DNA of 64,000 nucleotides from Fabrea salina. Taxonomy: Eukaryota > Ciliophora > Heterotrichea > Heterotrichida > Fabreidae. The stretch's first letter is position 1. Every line of letters starts with the position of its first letter. The stretch spans positions 186,001 to 250,000 of the forward strand of contig JALIHJ010000003.1 of assembly GCA_022984795.1 (NCBI GenBank), given 5' to 3'. Below the pieces are notes generated by a model. It was not told the DNA's origin. It made no database searches and saw only the letters and a program-made list of their open reading frames with translations. This document shows positions 34,755 through 43,773 of the stretch, one piece after another. The position numbers and the translations under genes are program-made.

Positions 34755-35450
34755 TTAAACCAGACTGTTAAACATTTTACCTTGCTTAAACCTTTTTTGG
34801 AGTGTTTTGTGTCCATAAATGTAGGTTTCAGGTTTTTGGTTCCCCCTTTTTTTAGGTGGTTTTTTTTCTAGGTGGAGTTCCATCAAGGACTTAGCTCCGG
34901 GTTGTGGTTCTTCTGGTTCTTCTGGTTCCTCTGGTTCTTCTGGTTTCTGAGTAAGTTTTCCTTCTAAGAAAGAACTCATTCCTTGCATCCATTCTTCCCT
35001 TTTGCTTGCAGGCTTAGCTAAGAACTCAGTTATTTGGTTTTCTAAGCTTTTGTTTCCAGCTTTAGTGTACACGTAGTGCCCCTCTTCGTTTTCTTGTTTG
35101 TCGACTTGTTTAGAAAACACGTCTAGGACTTTTTCAAGCTTTTCCCTCACAAATCCGTCTTGGATGTCAGTCAAGTCAACTTCATACCCTGAGTCAAGCA
35201 TACTGAAGACCTGGGGAAGTGCTTCATGGGTTTCAGTGCTGTACTCAAGCATCTCCTTGATAGTTCTGAAGAGTTTGTCAAGACTGTGTGAGTCGAAGCT
35301 GTACCGAGTTTCTTCGTACTCTTCTTTTTTCTTTTTTTCGAGTTTCTTTTGCTTGTGCTTCATGTGTTCTTCAATTGACCTTTCTCGTTTTCCTTTTCTG
35401 TCTTTTTTCTTTCTGTGTTTTTTGTTTTTCTGTTGAGAGTCTTTTCCCAT
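34755..35450 (-). CDS. Lys-rich protein with GPALPP-like C-terminus, 231 aa
   Basis: The first 45 residues are almost all Lys, Arg and Glu (nuclear-signal-like). A helical region follows (LDKLFRTIKEMLEY, VFSMLDSGYEVDLTDIQDGF). The C-terminal part has KREEWMQGMSSF, an imperfect (EEP)n run, then SLMELHLEKKPPKK and a basic tail. REEWM and SLMxxHxKK are reminiscent of GPALPP1-type proteins, a weak link. Probably nuclear. A 51-bp AT-rich spacer separates it from the divergent gene at 35502. Confidence 0.55.
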   Translation of the reverse strand: MGKDSQQKNKKHRKKKDRKGKRERSIEEHMKHKQKKLEKKKKEEYEETRYSFDSHSLDKLFRTIKEMLEYSTETHEALPQVFSMLDSGYEVDLTDIQDGFVREKLEKVLDVFSKQVDKQENEEGHYVYTKAGNKSLENQITEFLAKPASKREEWMQGMSSFLEGKLTQKPEEPEEPEEPEEPQPGAKSLMELHLEKKPPKKRGNQKPETYIYGHKTLQKRFKQGKMFNSLV

Positions 35451-35501
35451 TTATTAATGCCACTCACTGCACATATTGCGTGAATTACAATAAATTAACT
35501 T

Positions 35502-36221
35502 ATGATGAGAAATAATAATTCAAAAACCAACACCAAATTCTTCAGAATCCGGTGCAACACTCCTAAGGAAACCTCTATACCTCAAAAAGATCTTCTGGAA
35601 GAAAGCTCTTGTCAGCCAGAAAAAAACCTGTCTAAATTGTACCAAAGCAATCTTGCTTTTCGGAAAACTAGGCGCTTTTCTCAGAACATTCCGCTTCCTG
35701 TCAAACCCAAAGAAGACAACATTACTCGAATAAACATAAATCAACTCCCTAAAAAAAACCAAATAAAAAAGCCCCAAAGCAGTTCTAATGTCAAACCTTC
35801 ACTTGATTCGAATAGACCTGAGTGTTTCGAACAAACTAAGTCACAGGACCCACACCTAAGCACTATTAGCACCCGTTCAAGCCTTTCTAACAGAAAAAAT
35901 CAGCCAGAAATCCAGAGCTTGAAAGTACTTAACCAAAAGAACTACAAACCTCAGGAACAAAAACCAACTCCTTTTTTGCAGTATGAAAGGATGTCAGAAG
36001 TAGTTTCCTCAAAAAAGAACTACAACATCACTCCAACTCCTGGAAAAAGGTTAGGGAACCTTTACTCACGGGAAAGTTCTAAGCACCTTTCGTGCACTGA
36101 GTCCAAACAACCAACCATGGTCAAAATCAGAAGTAAAACTAACTTGAAGCCAACTGATAGTAGGACTTCTACTATTACTAGTAGTCTTTTGTGGAAATCG
36201 CCTAACGAGTGTACTAAATAG
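35502..36221 (+). CDS. hypothetical basic Ser/Asn/Lys-rich protein, 239 aa
   Basis: The protein is disordered-looking, rich in Ser, Lys, Asn, Gln and Pro, with no membrane segment and no recognised domain. The codon pattern and its fit between neighbours (51 bp upstream spacer, 24 bp downstream) support it as a gene. It ends with TAG. It resembles the other small basic proteins in the window (3320, 42750, 50189, 60388) in composition only. Confidence 0.55.
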   Translation: MMRNNNSKTNTKFFRIRCNTPKETSIPQKDLLEESSCQPEKNLSKLYQSNLAFRKTRRFSQNIPLPVKPKEDNITRININQLPKKNQIKKPQSSSNVKPSLDSNRPECFEQTKSQDPHLSTISTRSSLSNRKNQPEIQSLKVLNQKNYKPQEQKPTPFLQYERMSEVVSSKKNYNITPTPGKRLGNLYSRESSKHLSCTESKQPTMVKIRSKTNLKPTDSRTSTITSSLLWKSPNECTK

Positions 36222-36245
36222 TGTAGCTCCGCAGTTAATTTAACT

Positions 36246-37046
36246 TTAAAGATATTCATTTTTAGTAGTCTTAGCTGAGTATCTAGCACTTGAATAACTA
36301 AAGTTAATGCGCTGGGACATTTTGGACTTAGTGGACTTTTGGAGTCTTTCCATTGTATCGTAGTAGTCGGTGCACAGGTATCCTCTGTAGTCTTTGAACT
36401 CGAAGCACTGGGGAGACTTTGCTCTAGTACTGGGTCTGCTTAGTTTCTGGAACTTTTCTGGACAGTCACCTATTAAAGAGAACCCGTAAATTTGGTGGAC
36501 TCTTTTGACATCTGGAGTTTGCACTCTGATTTTTTTGATTCCTGACTTGTTTTCTAGTTTTTCTACTTCAATATGCCTATTTTCTAGTTGGTTGCGCGAA
36601 AGTTCCACTCGGGACCTGAGTTTTTGGTGGAGTTCTAGTTGCTTGCGTTCTTGGTGTTCTAAGTTTTCTCTAAATAACTTACTAGCAGCTCTGTGGTCTT
36701 CTAAAAGTACTTTTTCTGAAAAAAGAAGTCCAAGTTGTTTGTCAGGTACTTTTTCAAGTTCGTGTTGGTTCCACAAGTTAGATCCAAGCTTATTGGGTAA
36801 GCGCCACTGGTTCTTTTTAGGAGTTCTTGAAAAAGTGTTAGAGTTGGCAGCAGTTACTTGGCCTGAAAAGGGTTGTTGTGACCTTAGTTGGAGCTAAGTA
36901 AAGAATACTAGTTGTCTTTCGTTTCTTCTTTTAGAAAGTCTTTCGCTTGCTTTGTACTTTTCTTTAGGCGAAGTTACTTTGAAATTCCAGGACGTGCCTT
37001 TGAATTTTGAAATGTCAAGCGAGTAAACTTTGTTGCTGCAGTGCAT
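36246..37046 (-). CDS. hypothetical coiled-coil protein, 261 aa, one 15-nt intron
   Basis: Exon 1 is 37046-36909 (46 codons from MHCSNKVYSLDISKFKG); exon 2 is 36893-36246. Removing 36894-36908 joins RRNERQL to LQLRSQQPFSGQV in phase 0. Without splicing an in-frame TAG ends the protein after 51 residues. The product is basic at the N-terminus, coiled coil at about 100-150 (LFRENLEHQERKQLELHQKL) and Ser/Lys-rich at the end. No family is recognised; the style recalls ciliary or cytoskeletal proteins. Confidence 0.75.
36894..36908 (-). other. 15-nt spliceosomal intron
   Basis: The minus strand reads GTATTCTTTACTTAG, phase 0, with TA at positions 9-10 and TAG at the end. The intron's last three bases are an in-frame stop, so retention would truncate the protein. 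Confidence 0.9.
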
Positions 37047-37073
37047 TTTAAAAATCGTTATGTTAGACTTACA

Positions 37074-38261
37074 TTAAAACTCTCTGTTCGAAAGCACTTT
37101 GGGAGCTATCATTGTCCAAATAAAGGCTATTAGGAGCAGCACCACTTGAGCTTCTCTCACAAAGAAACTCAAGTAACTCTGCCAGCCACCTTCTAGTCCC
37201 CAGTTACTTAAATAAAGTGCTACGCTCATACCGTAAGTCATCATAAGCAGGTGGAAGTACACTGAGTTCTTTTGGTCAGGCTTGTACTTCATAGTTTCTG
37301 CACCCCACAAGTTCTTTTCTTCAGGTTCAGTTTCTTCTTCTTCTTGGTCACTGAACTTAAAGGCGAAGTAGGTCAAAGCCACTATTGCAAGGATAAGGTC
37401 CAAAACCACCAAAAGGTATTTTTCGTCTCCGACCTGCCAAGAGTCGCAGATTCCTTCAGGCTGCGCTGCAAGTGCACCAAAGTTCAAGTACACCAGTATA
37501 AAACTCATAAAAGAACTAGTTAAGATAGAACCCTTTTCTATCCAGTCAGTGGCATTTATTATAGTCAGGACTAAAGAAACAACCAGCAGAACAGTAGTTG
37601 TGGCTATCCCTACTCCACAACTGAACTGCACATAACTTGCTATTGATAACCCCACTATGCCTACCCAAAACAACACCGTGAAAATCACCAAAACTACAAA
37701 CCAAAACTTACTTCCTGAGTTTTCGTAGTTCGTTACCCAAGTTTCGTTCCAAGTGTACCCAAAGTCCAGCAACAACAGAATTTCAGCCAGCACAAACGCA
37801 ATTCCAAACGCTAAAAACACGTAAAAAATGTAATCCTACATAAGCCTTACAAAGTCGTCTCTAGGAATAAAGTAACTAAGCCCAAATATAGAAAGAATCA
37901 CTATGACCTTAAAGAACCAACATCCTCCCTCTATCATCTTTTGGAAAGAACCACCCACAAGGCACACCAAAACCATCAATAAAAAGAACACTCCTAGAGC
38001 AAAACTAATTCTGTAAACAGTACTTACTCCAATGCACTCTGTTCCTTCGCCTGAGCAATCCACCAACCCTATGTGACGAACTTGATCCGAAATGGTTGGC
38101 CCTATGGCTATAGCAAACACTCCTATTCCAAGCATCATTGCTGTGAGCACTATGAAGCCCATCCTTACGTTCTGGCCCATTGTGGTTCCAAAAGCTTTAA
38201 TGCAGCACCCACACAAGCAACCACAGCAGGCTTGACCTGCACAACACAAACAGCCCAGCAT
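37074..38261 (-). CDS. SERINC: SERINC/TMS1 family membrane protein, 390 aa, one 15-nt intron
   Basis: Exon 1 is 38261-37851 and exon 2 is 37835-37074. The join gives IPRDDFDYIFYVFLAFGIAF, then ILLLLDFGYTWNETWV, a hallmark of SERINC proteins (DFxxxWNExWV). The N-terminus has a Cys-rich start (CLCGCC) as in the family. About ten membrane segments are visible. An acidic loop (FSDQEEEETEPEEKNLWGAE) precedes the last two helices. SERINCs are lipid scramblase-like proteins once proposed to carry serine into lipid synthesis. The length is somewhat below the usual 450, mainly in the first lumenal loop. Confidence 0.93.
37836..37850 (-). other. 15-nt spliceosomal intron in SERINC
   Basis: The minus strand reads GTAAGGCTTATGTAG, phase 0, and fits the shared consensus with TA at positions 9-10. 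Its terminal TAG is in frame. Protein homology across the join (before and after) independently confirms that it must be removed. Confidence 0.95.
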
Positions 38262-38269
38262 TTTTACTA

Positions 38270-39514
38270 CTAAGTTAAAGGTTTTACTCTTTCTAATAAA
38301 GCCGGATGAGAAAAGTTAACTGCAGCGTAAAGCGGGTCGGGGTCCATGTTTCCTGAGTTTTTGGTGTGAAGTTTTACAAGTGCTTCTTTAAGTGCACCTC
38401 CCATGTCTAGTTTCTTAGCGAAGTCGTCTGCTTGGAACTCGTGAGAACGGGACATGTACACTGTAGCCAGGCCCAACAAGAAACTCACTGGAGCAAACAA
38501 GTAAGAAAAGATCAGCAACCCTACAAAGTTGTTTTGTCTGAACCCGAAGGCTGAGTACAATTCAGGCGAGTACATTACTTTTCCAAACAAGAAAAACAAA
38601 ACAAAAATGTAAACTTCAAGAACACAGAGTCTTTTGAAAAAGTGACTCTCTTGCCAGTGACCCAGTTCGTGCCCAACCACTGCAAGTATCTCTTCTTCTG
38701 CCATCTCTTTTTTTGGGTCTAACAAAGTGTCGAAAATCACTATTCGTTTGTTCTTCCAAAACCCAAAAAAGTAAGCATTGGAGTGCTCAGACCTCCGGGA
38801 CCCATCTATCACGTATATTTGTTTGAGAGGGAACTTGAGTTTCTGGGCTAAGGCTTCTATTGAAGACCTAAGTTTGTTTTGCTCAAGCTCTTTGAACTCG
38901 TTGAACAAAGGCGCAATGAAGTCGTGGTACAAATGAGACAGCACAAATATAAACACTGTTAAGAACCCCCAAATGTAAAGGTAAAAGTACTCACCTCCCC
39001 ACTTCATAAGCCACAACAACACCCACAACACAAAGCCTTGCAAAGTCACTCCTAAGAGCAGGTGCTTCACTTGGTCTTTGAAGAACTCAGTCCAAGTGGT
39101 TTTGTTGAAGCCGTGTCTCTCCTCTATTACAAAGGTAGAGTAAGCTTCTGAGCTGATGCTTTCAACCTTGTTTACAATCATCAACAAAAGCGAAAACCAC
39201 AAAGCATGCAGGGTTTCAGAGTACATCCCCACTCCAAATAATTGCTGCTCTGCTTTGTCCCAAAGCCAGTTTAGGACTCCGAAGTACAGCACAGCTATTT
39301 CTTCAAGTGCAGACATGTAAGACTGCAGCATCTTAAAAGAGATTTTGTCGAACCCGTACTTCTGGGCTTTTAAGTAGTCTTCTTCTGAGACAAGTCCTTT
39401 AAGTGTGTCTGGGAGAGAGTGGCTTTTGTACCTCAGCCACTGTCTAGAGTCCACATAGAGCTTGAAAGCATTCACAGCTATTATGAATCCAACACAGCAT
39501 TCCAGCAATACCAT
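38270..39514 (-). CDS. ZMPSTE24: STE24-type CAAX prenyl protease, 414 aa
   Basis: M48A zinc metalloprotease of the ER/nuclear membrane that cleaves after prenylated CAAX Cys. The zinc motif is VVGHELGHWQESHFFK (about 275-290), with the third ligand in RSHEFQADDFAKKL. About seven hydrophobic helices are present, and KHNSNAYFFG-like SEHSNAYFFGFWKNKRIVIF and DTLLDP match the family. Length is normal. The stop is TAG, 8 bp after SERINC's start on the same strand. Confidence 0.97.
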   Translation of the reverse strand: MVLLECCVGFIIAVNAFKLYVDSRQWLRYKSHSLPDTLKGLVSEEDYLKAQKYGFDKISFKMLQSYMSALEEIAVLYFGVLNWLWDKAEQQLFGVGMYSETLHALWFSLLLMIVNKVESISSEAYSTFVIEERHGFNKTTWTEFFKDQVKHLLLGVTLQGFVLWVLLWLMKWGGEYFYLYIWGFLTVFIFVLSHLYHDFIAPLFNEFKELEQNKLRSSIEALAQKLKFPLKQIYVIDGSRRSEHSNAYFFGFWKNKRIVIFDTLLDPKKEMAEEEILAVVGHELGHWQESHFFKRLCVLEVYIFVLFFLFGKVMYSPELYSAFGFRQNNFVGLLIFSYLFAPVSFLLGLATVYMSRSHEFQADDFAKKLDMGGALKEALVKLHTKNSGNMDPDPLYAAVNFSHPALLERVKPLT

Positions 39515-39526
39515 TTATTCTGAAAA

Positions 39527-41227
39527 TTAATTATCACTTTTAGACTTGAGGGCTTTCCTAGTTCTGTGAGCAACAGGACTAGAAGTGCTTGACTTCCTTT
39601 TCCTTTGTTTTTCGCTTTTCCTGCGTTTTTCTTTTTTGGAGGAGTTTTGAAGGATTTCTTCTTCTTCGTTGACACTTTTTAGGTTGTCAATGGTGTCTAT
39701 GGCTTTTTGCAGAGCCTTCACTGTAGCTCTTAAAGACTCGTTTTCTGACCTGAGTTTTTGGTACTCTTCGAGAGCCACAAAAGGAATGTCTGTTTGCTGG
39801 GCTTTTTCAGACTGGGTTTCTCGGAAGTTGCAGATTTGCAGGGTGCTTGTTTCTAAAGACTTTTGGGGAGTGTCTTTTTTAGCCAGTGCACTTGCTAGAC
39901 GTGAGCTCCATATTTCGGACTTTTTGTTGAGGATGTCTTCGTAGTACTCAATGAGGAGTTCTCTGTTGTCTTTGTACATTTTTTCAAAGTCTTGCATGAT
40001 TTCTTTGACTTCCTGGACTGTTTTTTTGCGGATTTCAGCTTCGACTTCAGGGTCGATTTTTCCAGAGTCGGAAGAAGCAGTAGTTATTTCGGACTTGGTT
40101 TCGTTTTCGAGTCTGAGGTTGTTGATTTCTTCTTCCTTTTCTTTGAGAAGTGCTTCTAGTTCCTGCAACTTAAGTGAGTCAGACTTGTTGTCTTTTTGGA
40201 TTTTGGATTTCACAGGTTTAAGTCCAGTAGTAATCGCTGCAAACTTCAAAGCTCCTATGGTTTCCTCAAAGTCTGCTTTTCTGGGGTTGATGTTTATTAC
40301 TAGTGCAATGTTTTTGTCGCCTGTGAAGAACTCACAGAATATCTTAGTCAACAGAGTGTCTCTGAAAGGTATTATGTCTTTTTTAGACTTGGACTGGTTG
40401 TTCTTAATAGCTTCCAAGCACCTTCCAAGTACACTTAGGGAATTGTTGATGTGTGCAGCTTCTTTAAGCCTTTCTCCTGCTGTGTTAGTTCGGGCGTTCC
40501 TTTCAGCTCCAGCTAAGTCAACCATTGCTAGTTTTTTGCCTTCGTGAAGAATCACAAACACACAGTGGCTTCTGGAAGAGCTTTGGTTAAGCATGGTTTC
40601 TGCAAGGCGCCTGTTGTTTTGGCCGAACTTAAGTACTTCCATGGCTTCTTCGAAGTTAGTAACTACTTGCTCAGTGATTCCAAGTATTTTAACTGAGTTG
40701 TTGTCCTGTCTTATTTTGAGTGGGTTTTTAGGAGTTTTGCTGGGTTGCAAAAGGTCATAAATGTGGTCATTATATATTTCAAAGAACTGAATCTTGTAGG
40801 TCAGGGATAATTTAGACAGGACCCAAGGAATAACTCCAGGCGAGTCCTGTGTCCCTAAGATCGTGTGCGTCTTCCCTGCACTAGTAATTCCGTATGCAAA
40901 TAACAACGCGCTTTTGCTGAATTGCAAAAAGTCATTTAGAATGGGTTCAGCTACTACTTCACAAGTTTCCTGTTGAGTGGCTTCAGGCGGAAAAACCCGC
41001 GTGAATTCGAAGTTTTGTATGTTTTGCACAGACGACTGAGGAGGTGGGTTTATTTTTAGGTGCTGGGAGTCCTGGATTTCGTATATACTTGCACATTGGT
41101 CCGAAGTAGGCCTTATGCGGCAAAACACCTTTAATGGGCAGTGGTCTTCGAATTCAGTAATTATTTCAGAAACTTTAGGCTTCTTTGGATTAGGTCCTTT
41201 GTACTCTGGTTGCTTTCTTTTAAACAT
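39527..41227 (-). CDS. kinesin-6-like motor (KIF20/KIF23 group), 566 aa
   Basis: The N-terminal motor (about 30-335) has P-loop AYGITSAGKTHT (G113-T121), switch I NQSSSRSH, and switch II VDLAGAERNARTNTAGERLK. RTNxxGxRLKEAxxINNSLxxLG is typical of kinesin-6. A coiled coil follows (about 345-440) and a basic tail with KKEKRRKSEKQRKRKSS. The usual long kinesin-6 loop 6 insertion is short. Kinesin-6 motors act in the central spindle and cytokinesis. A basic N-terminal patch (RKQPEYKGPNPKKPK) looks like a nuclear signal. Confidence 0.88.
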   Translation of the reverse strand: MFKRKQPEYKGPNPKKPKVSEIITEFEDHCPLKVFCRIRPTSDQCASIYEIQDSQHLKINPPPQSSVQNIQNFEFTRVFPPEATQQETCEVVAEPILNDFLQFSKSALLFAYGITSAGKTHTILGTQDSPGVIPWVLSKLSLTYKIQFFEIYNDHIYDLLQPSKTPKNPLKIRQDNNSVKILGITEQVVTNFEEAMEVLKFGQNNRRLAETMLNQSSSRSHCVFVILHEGKKLAMVDLAGAERNARTNTAGERLKEAAHINNSLSVLGRCLEAIKNNQSKSKKDIIPFRDTLLTKIFCEFFTGDKNIALVININPRKADFEETIGALKFAAITTGLKPVKSKIQKDNKSDSLKLQELEALLKEKEEEINNLRLENETKSEITTASSDSGKIDPEVEAEIRKKTVQEVKEIMQDFEKMYKDNRELLIEYYEDILNKKSEIWSSRLASALAKKDTPQKSLETSTLQICNFRETQSEKAQQTDIPFVALEEYQKLRSENESLRATVKALQKAIDTIDNLKSVNEEEEILQNSSKKEKRRKSEKQRKRKSSTSSPVAHRTRKALKSKSDN

Positions 41228-41250
41228 ATTTAAATCAATCTCCCGCTTGC

Positions 41251-42753
41251 TTAACTTAAAAGCATTAAAATAATTCCTACTCCAAAAGCATAACTGGAGT
41301 TTTGACAGAACTCTCCGTAAAAACCTTCGTCACACCTGCACTTCCCTTCCAAGCACTTGCCTCTTCCGTGACAGTTTTCTATGCAGTGCATAGTTCTGCA
41401 TAGTATGTCGCTTGGAGGACACACAAGGTACCCTGGGTAGCCTCTTACTGTAACAGGCCCTCCTTCAGGAGTGCACCTAGCAATCTCTTCACCTACGTGC
41501 ACAGTGGCTACTGAACCCATGCAAGTGACTTTGTGGCAGCCTGCTTGGTAGTTGCCTCCGTAAGTGCCCTCTACACACCTACAATTTTCGCAAACTTCTT
41601 CTCCGTAACTTTTGTCTGTTTCAGCGTCTTTTTTACAGTTTCCATGAACAAAAGGCTTAACTACTGGGCAGTAGTTTAGGTTTTGGTCCTTCCCTGCTGT
41701 GTAGGGGTCACTGAAGTACTGGTACCTAGGAGGAATGACTCTTTGTGAAGAATTCAAGTCACATATTCCTTTAAAAGTGTGGGTGTGATCACAGTAAGAA
41801 GAAGCCTTAGTTGAGTTGCAGAAGAACTCAGAAGTAGGAAGGCCGTTTTCAAAGCAAGGCTTATTTACAAAATTACACCCTGCTTTGTAACCCCACACCA
41901 CTGAGTCAGTATACTCGTAGTTAACTCTGTACCAACCTGAGTCTTCAAAGAGCGCAAAAGAAACGTCTGAAAACACTACATAGTAAATATCCGAGTCAGC
42001 AACCATAAAGTCATTGAACATCAAACTTTTTTCCCAATGGAAAAGAGACCCAGAGTTTTCAGTTTCTAAATTAAGTCCTGGAAAAGAGTAGCAGTCAAAA
42101 GCTGACTTTGCAGTTTCCAGAACTTTTTCAGACTTTATGTACTCAGTTTCTCCATATTCCGACACATAGCTTCCCAAAACGTTGTAAATTCCCAGAGTTT
42201 CCCCCACTTCTCCTCTGAAGTAGCCCAGCAAGTTATAGTTAAAAACTAGAATGTGCGCTATTTCATGCACTACTAAAGCGTACATTTGTTCCCAGGTGTA
42301 AGTTTCTAACTCCTGTCCTTGCAAAAAGACTTTTCCAACTAAGGGTCTCATGTACTCGTCAACACTGACTTCACAAACTTGGCCCCAGGCTGAGTACTCT
42401 CCTTGTTCTTGGTAACTAAAAACCACTACAACATCAGACTCAACTCCTTCTTTTACTCTGGGAGACAGCTCAGTTCCCAGACAGTCATTTGCTTCAGGAG
42501 CAAGTTTACTTTGGGTCTTTTTCACCGAAAGAACTTTGGAGTAAAAGTTAACTGCAGCAGGTATGTAGTCTTCTTGGAGTTGCTTTGAAACTTGGGAATT
42601 CGAAGTAGTTTCGTACTGAATGTAAATACTAATAGGAGTGAACTCTGTTTCTTCTACAGGTGGAGCTTGGAGTCTTCTTGAGTAAACTAACTGGCTTTTT
42701 GGAGGCTCAGTGCAGAAACCAAGCACTTTTGCAAGCAGTAGTAAAAAGATCAT
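41251..42753 (-). CDS. leishmanolysin-type (M8) zinc protease, secreted or GPI-anchored, 500 aa
   Basis: The signal peptide MIFLLLLAKVLGF leads a mature protease with zinc motif VVHEIAHILVFN (H163, E164, H167) and the distant third ligand in LFHWEKSLMFNDFM (H239). Many Cys pairs follow, then a C-terminal EGF-like module (CHGRGKCLEGKCRCDEGFYG). A final short hydrophobic stretch without basic tail suggests a GPI signal. M8 proteases are expanded in ciliates and act at the cell surface. Its ATG overlaps the TGA of the upstream gene (ATGA). Confidence 0.93.
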   Translation of the reverse strand: MIFLLLLAKVLGFCTEPPKSQLVYSRRLQAPPVEETEFTPISIYIQYETTSNSQVSKQLQEDYIPAAVNFYSKVLSVKKTQSKLAPEANDCLGTELSPRVKEGVESDVVVVFSYQEQGEYSAWGQVCEVSVDEYMRPLVGKVFLQGQELETYTWEQMYALVVHEIAHILVFNYNLLGYFRGEVGETLGIYNVLGSYVSEYGETEYIKSEKVLETAKSAFDCYSFPGLNLETENSGSLFHWEKSLMFNDFMVADSDIYYVVFSDVSFALFEDSGWYRVNYEYTDSVVWGYKAGCNFVNKPCFENGLPTSEFFCNSTKASSYCDHTHTFKGICDLNSSQRVIPPRYQYFSDPYTAGKDQNLNYCPVVKPFVHGNCKKDAETDKSYGEEVCENCRCVEGTYGGNYQAGCHKVTCMGSVATVHVGEEIARCTPEGGPVTVRGYPGYLVCPPSDILCRTMHCIENCHGRGKCLEGKCRCDEGFYGEFCQNSSYAFGVGIILMLLS

Positions 42754-43316
42754 TTATTATTAACAGGGGACTTTCTACCTCTATACTTGATATCGGCTGT
42801 TTGAGACCTGGGTAACTCAGCAGCATTTTTAGCTTTAGGTTTGAGTTCGAGTTTTTCTTGCTTTAAGCAAGCTTGAAGATGGGGTCTCACAACAACCTCT
42901 CTGTTTACCTTTTTAAACAAGTTAGGCCAGACTAGTTCGCAAGTCCTTTGCTTAACAAAAGGTCTTTCACGGCCATCTTCATGGAGGATCTTTTCAATGG
43001 TACGTGAAAAGAACTTAAGGTCATTAGAGTTAGTTTTCTTTTCCTTTAAAAAATAACTGCTTGTTTGCCTTAGGTCTTTTCGAGTTGAGTTAAGTTTGGT
43101 CCACAAAGGACGTGCAGGGAACCCTTTGAGTTTAGGAATGATTTTGTTCGGTGAGTTTGGTTTAGGTTTGGCTCTTTCACAGGGGTAAGACTTGGTTTCA
43201 CAAGTGGGTGTTTTAGACTTTCGAGTTTTGATTTTAATTTTCATTGGTTGGAAAGTGTTTGGAGAAGTTGATTTACGGGTTGAGTCAAACGTTGAGGACT
43301 GCTTTGAGGACATCAT
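42750..43316 (-). CDS. hypothetical basic protein, 188 aa, ending in TGA
   Basis: Lys/Arg/Pro/Ser-rich, no membrane segment, no recognised family. Two consecutive Met codons open it: the first overlaps the upstream gene's stop (TAATG), the second (43313) leaves 2 bp. It terminates with TGA, one of only two such stops here, embedded in the ATGA start of the protease gene. A 16-nt GT-AG segment near the 3' end does not restore a TAA/TAG ending, so I keep the TGA. Composition resembles the other small basic proteins. Confidence 0.5.
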   Translation of the reverse strand: MMSSKQSSTFDSTRKSTSPNTFQPMKIKIKTRKSKTPTCETKSYPCERAKPKPNSPNKIIPKLKGFPARPLWTKLNSTRKDLRQTSSYFLKEKKTNSNDLKFFSRTIEKILHEDGRERPFVKQRTCELVWPNLFKKVNREVVVRPHLQACLKQEKLELKPKAKNAAELPRSQTADIKYRGRKSPVNNK

Positions 43317-43768
43317 TAGAGATTATTAAGTATTTTAGCCATGTTAACTAGAGCTCTGCACTCTTTAGATGACTCAGAGTCTGTGCAGACTTTTTGAGCT
43401 TCTTTGTATAAAGAGTCGTCTGGGAGCTTGTTTATTGTTTTGTAAAACACGTTGAAATCTGTAGGGCTTATTTCAGCTCTGATAGAAAGATCTCTGAGGG
43501 TTTCCATAGAACCTTGTAAAAACTCTTTGCTGAACCTAGAGTAAACAAGAAGGGGATCTCCTTCTAGACTTGGCAAACTCTTTTGAATGTTTCTTTTCTG
43601 GTCCTTTGCAAGCAAATCATTGAATCGCTCTTTAGTGATTTTAGAGTCTTCAATCACGAAAGGAATTATAAAAATCAAAGGTCCTACTCCCAAAAAAGTC
43701 AAGTACTTTAGATTCCCTTCTTCTTGCGGAGCAGAACTTGAAAACCTTCTAAAGACTTTTCTGAACAT
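43316..43768 (-). CDS. probable mitochondrial membrane protein, 150 aa
   Basis: The N-terminus MFRKVFRRFSSSAPQEE is an Arg/Ser-rich mitochondrial presequence. One hydrophobic helix follows (YLTFLGVGPLIFIIPFVI). The rest is a helical soluble domain with CTDSESSKECRALVNMA near the end. I recognise no family; a small inner-membrane complex subunit is likely. It lies 5 bp after the RsmH gene start-to-stop order on the same strand, and its TAA touches the next gene's ATG. Confidence 0.65.
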   Translation of the reverse strand: MFRKVFRRFSSSAPQEEGNLKYLTFLGVGPLIFIIPFVIEDSKITKERFNDLLAKDQKRNIQKSLPSLEGDPLLVYSRFSKEFLQGSMETLRDLSIRAEISPTDFNVFYKTINKLPDDSLYKEAQKVCTDSESSKECRALVNMAKILNNL

Positions 43769-43773
43769 ATTTA

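Noticed and set aside
39951-40547. 198-codon open frame antisense to the kinesin-6-like gene
   Set aside because: Ser/Leu-rich translation without domain; the opposite strand encodes a clear kinesin motor.
42750-42800. 16-nt GT-AG segment near the 3' end of the 188-aa basic gene that might remove the TGA stop
   Set aside because: Splicing it gives a frame that runs on without reaching the nearby TAA codons and lacks the TA at positions 9-10.
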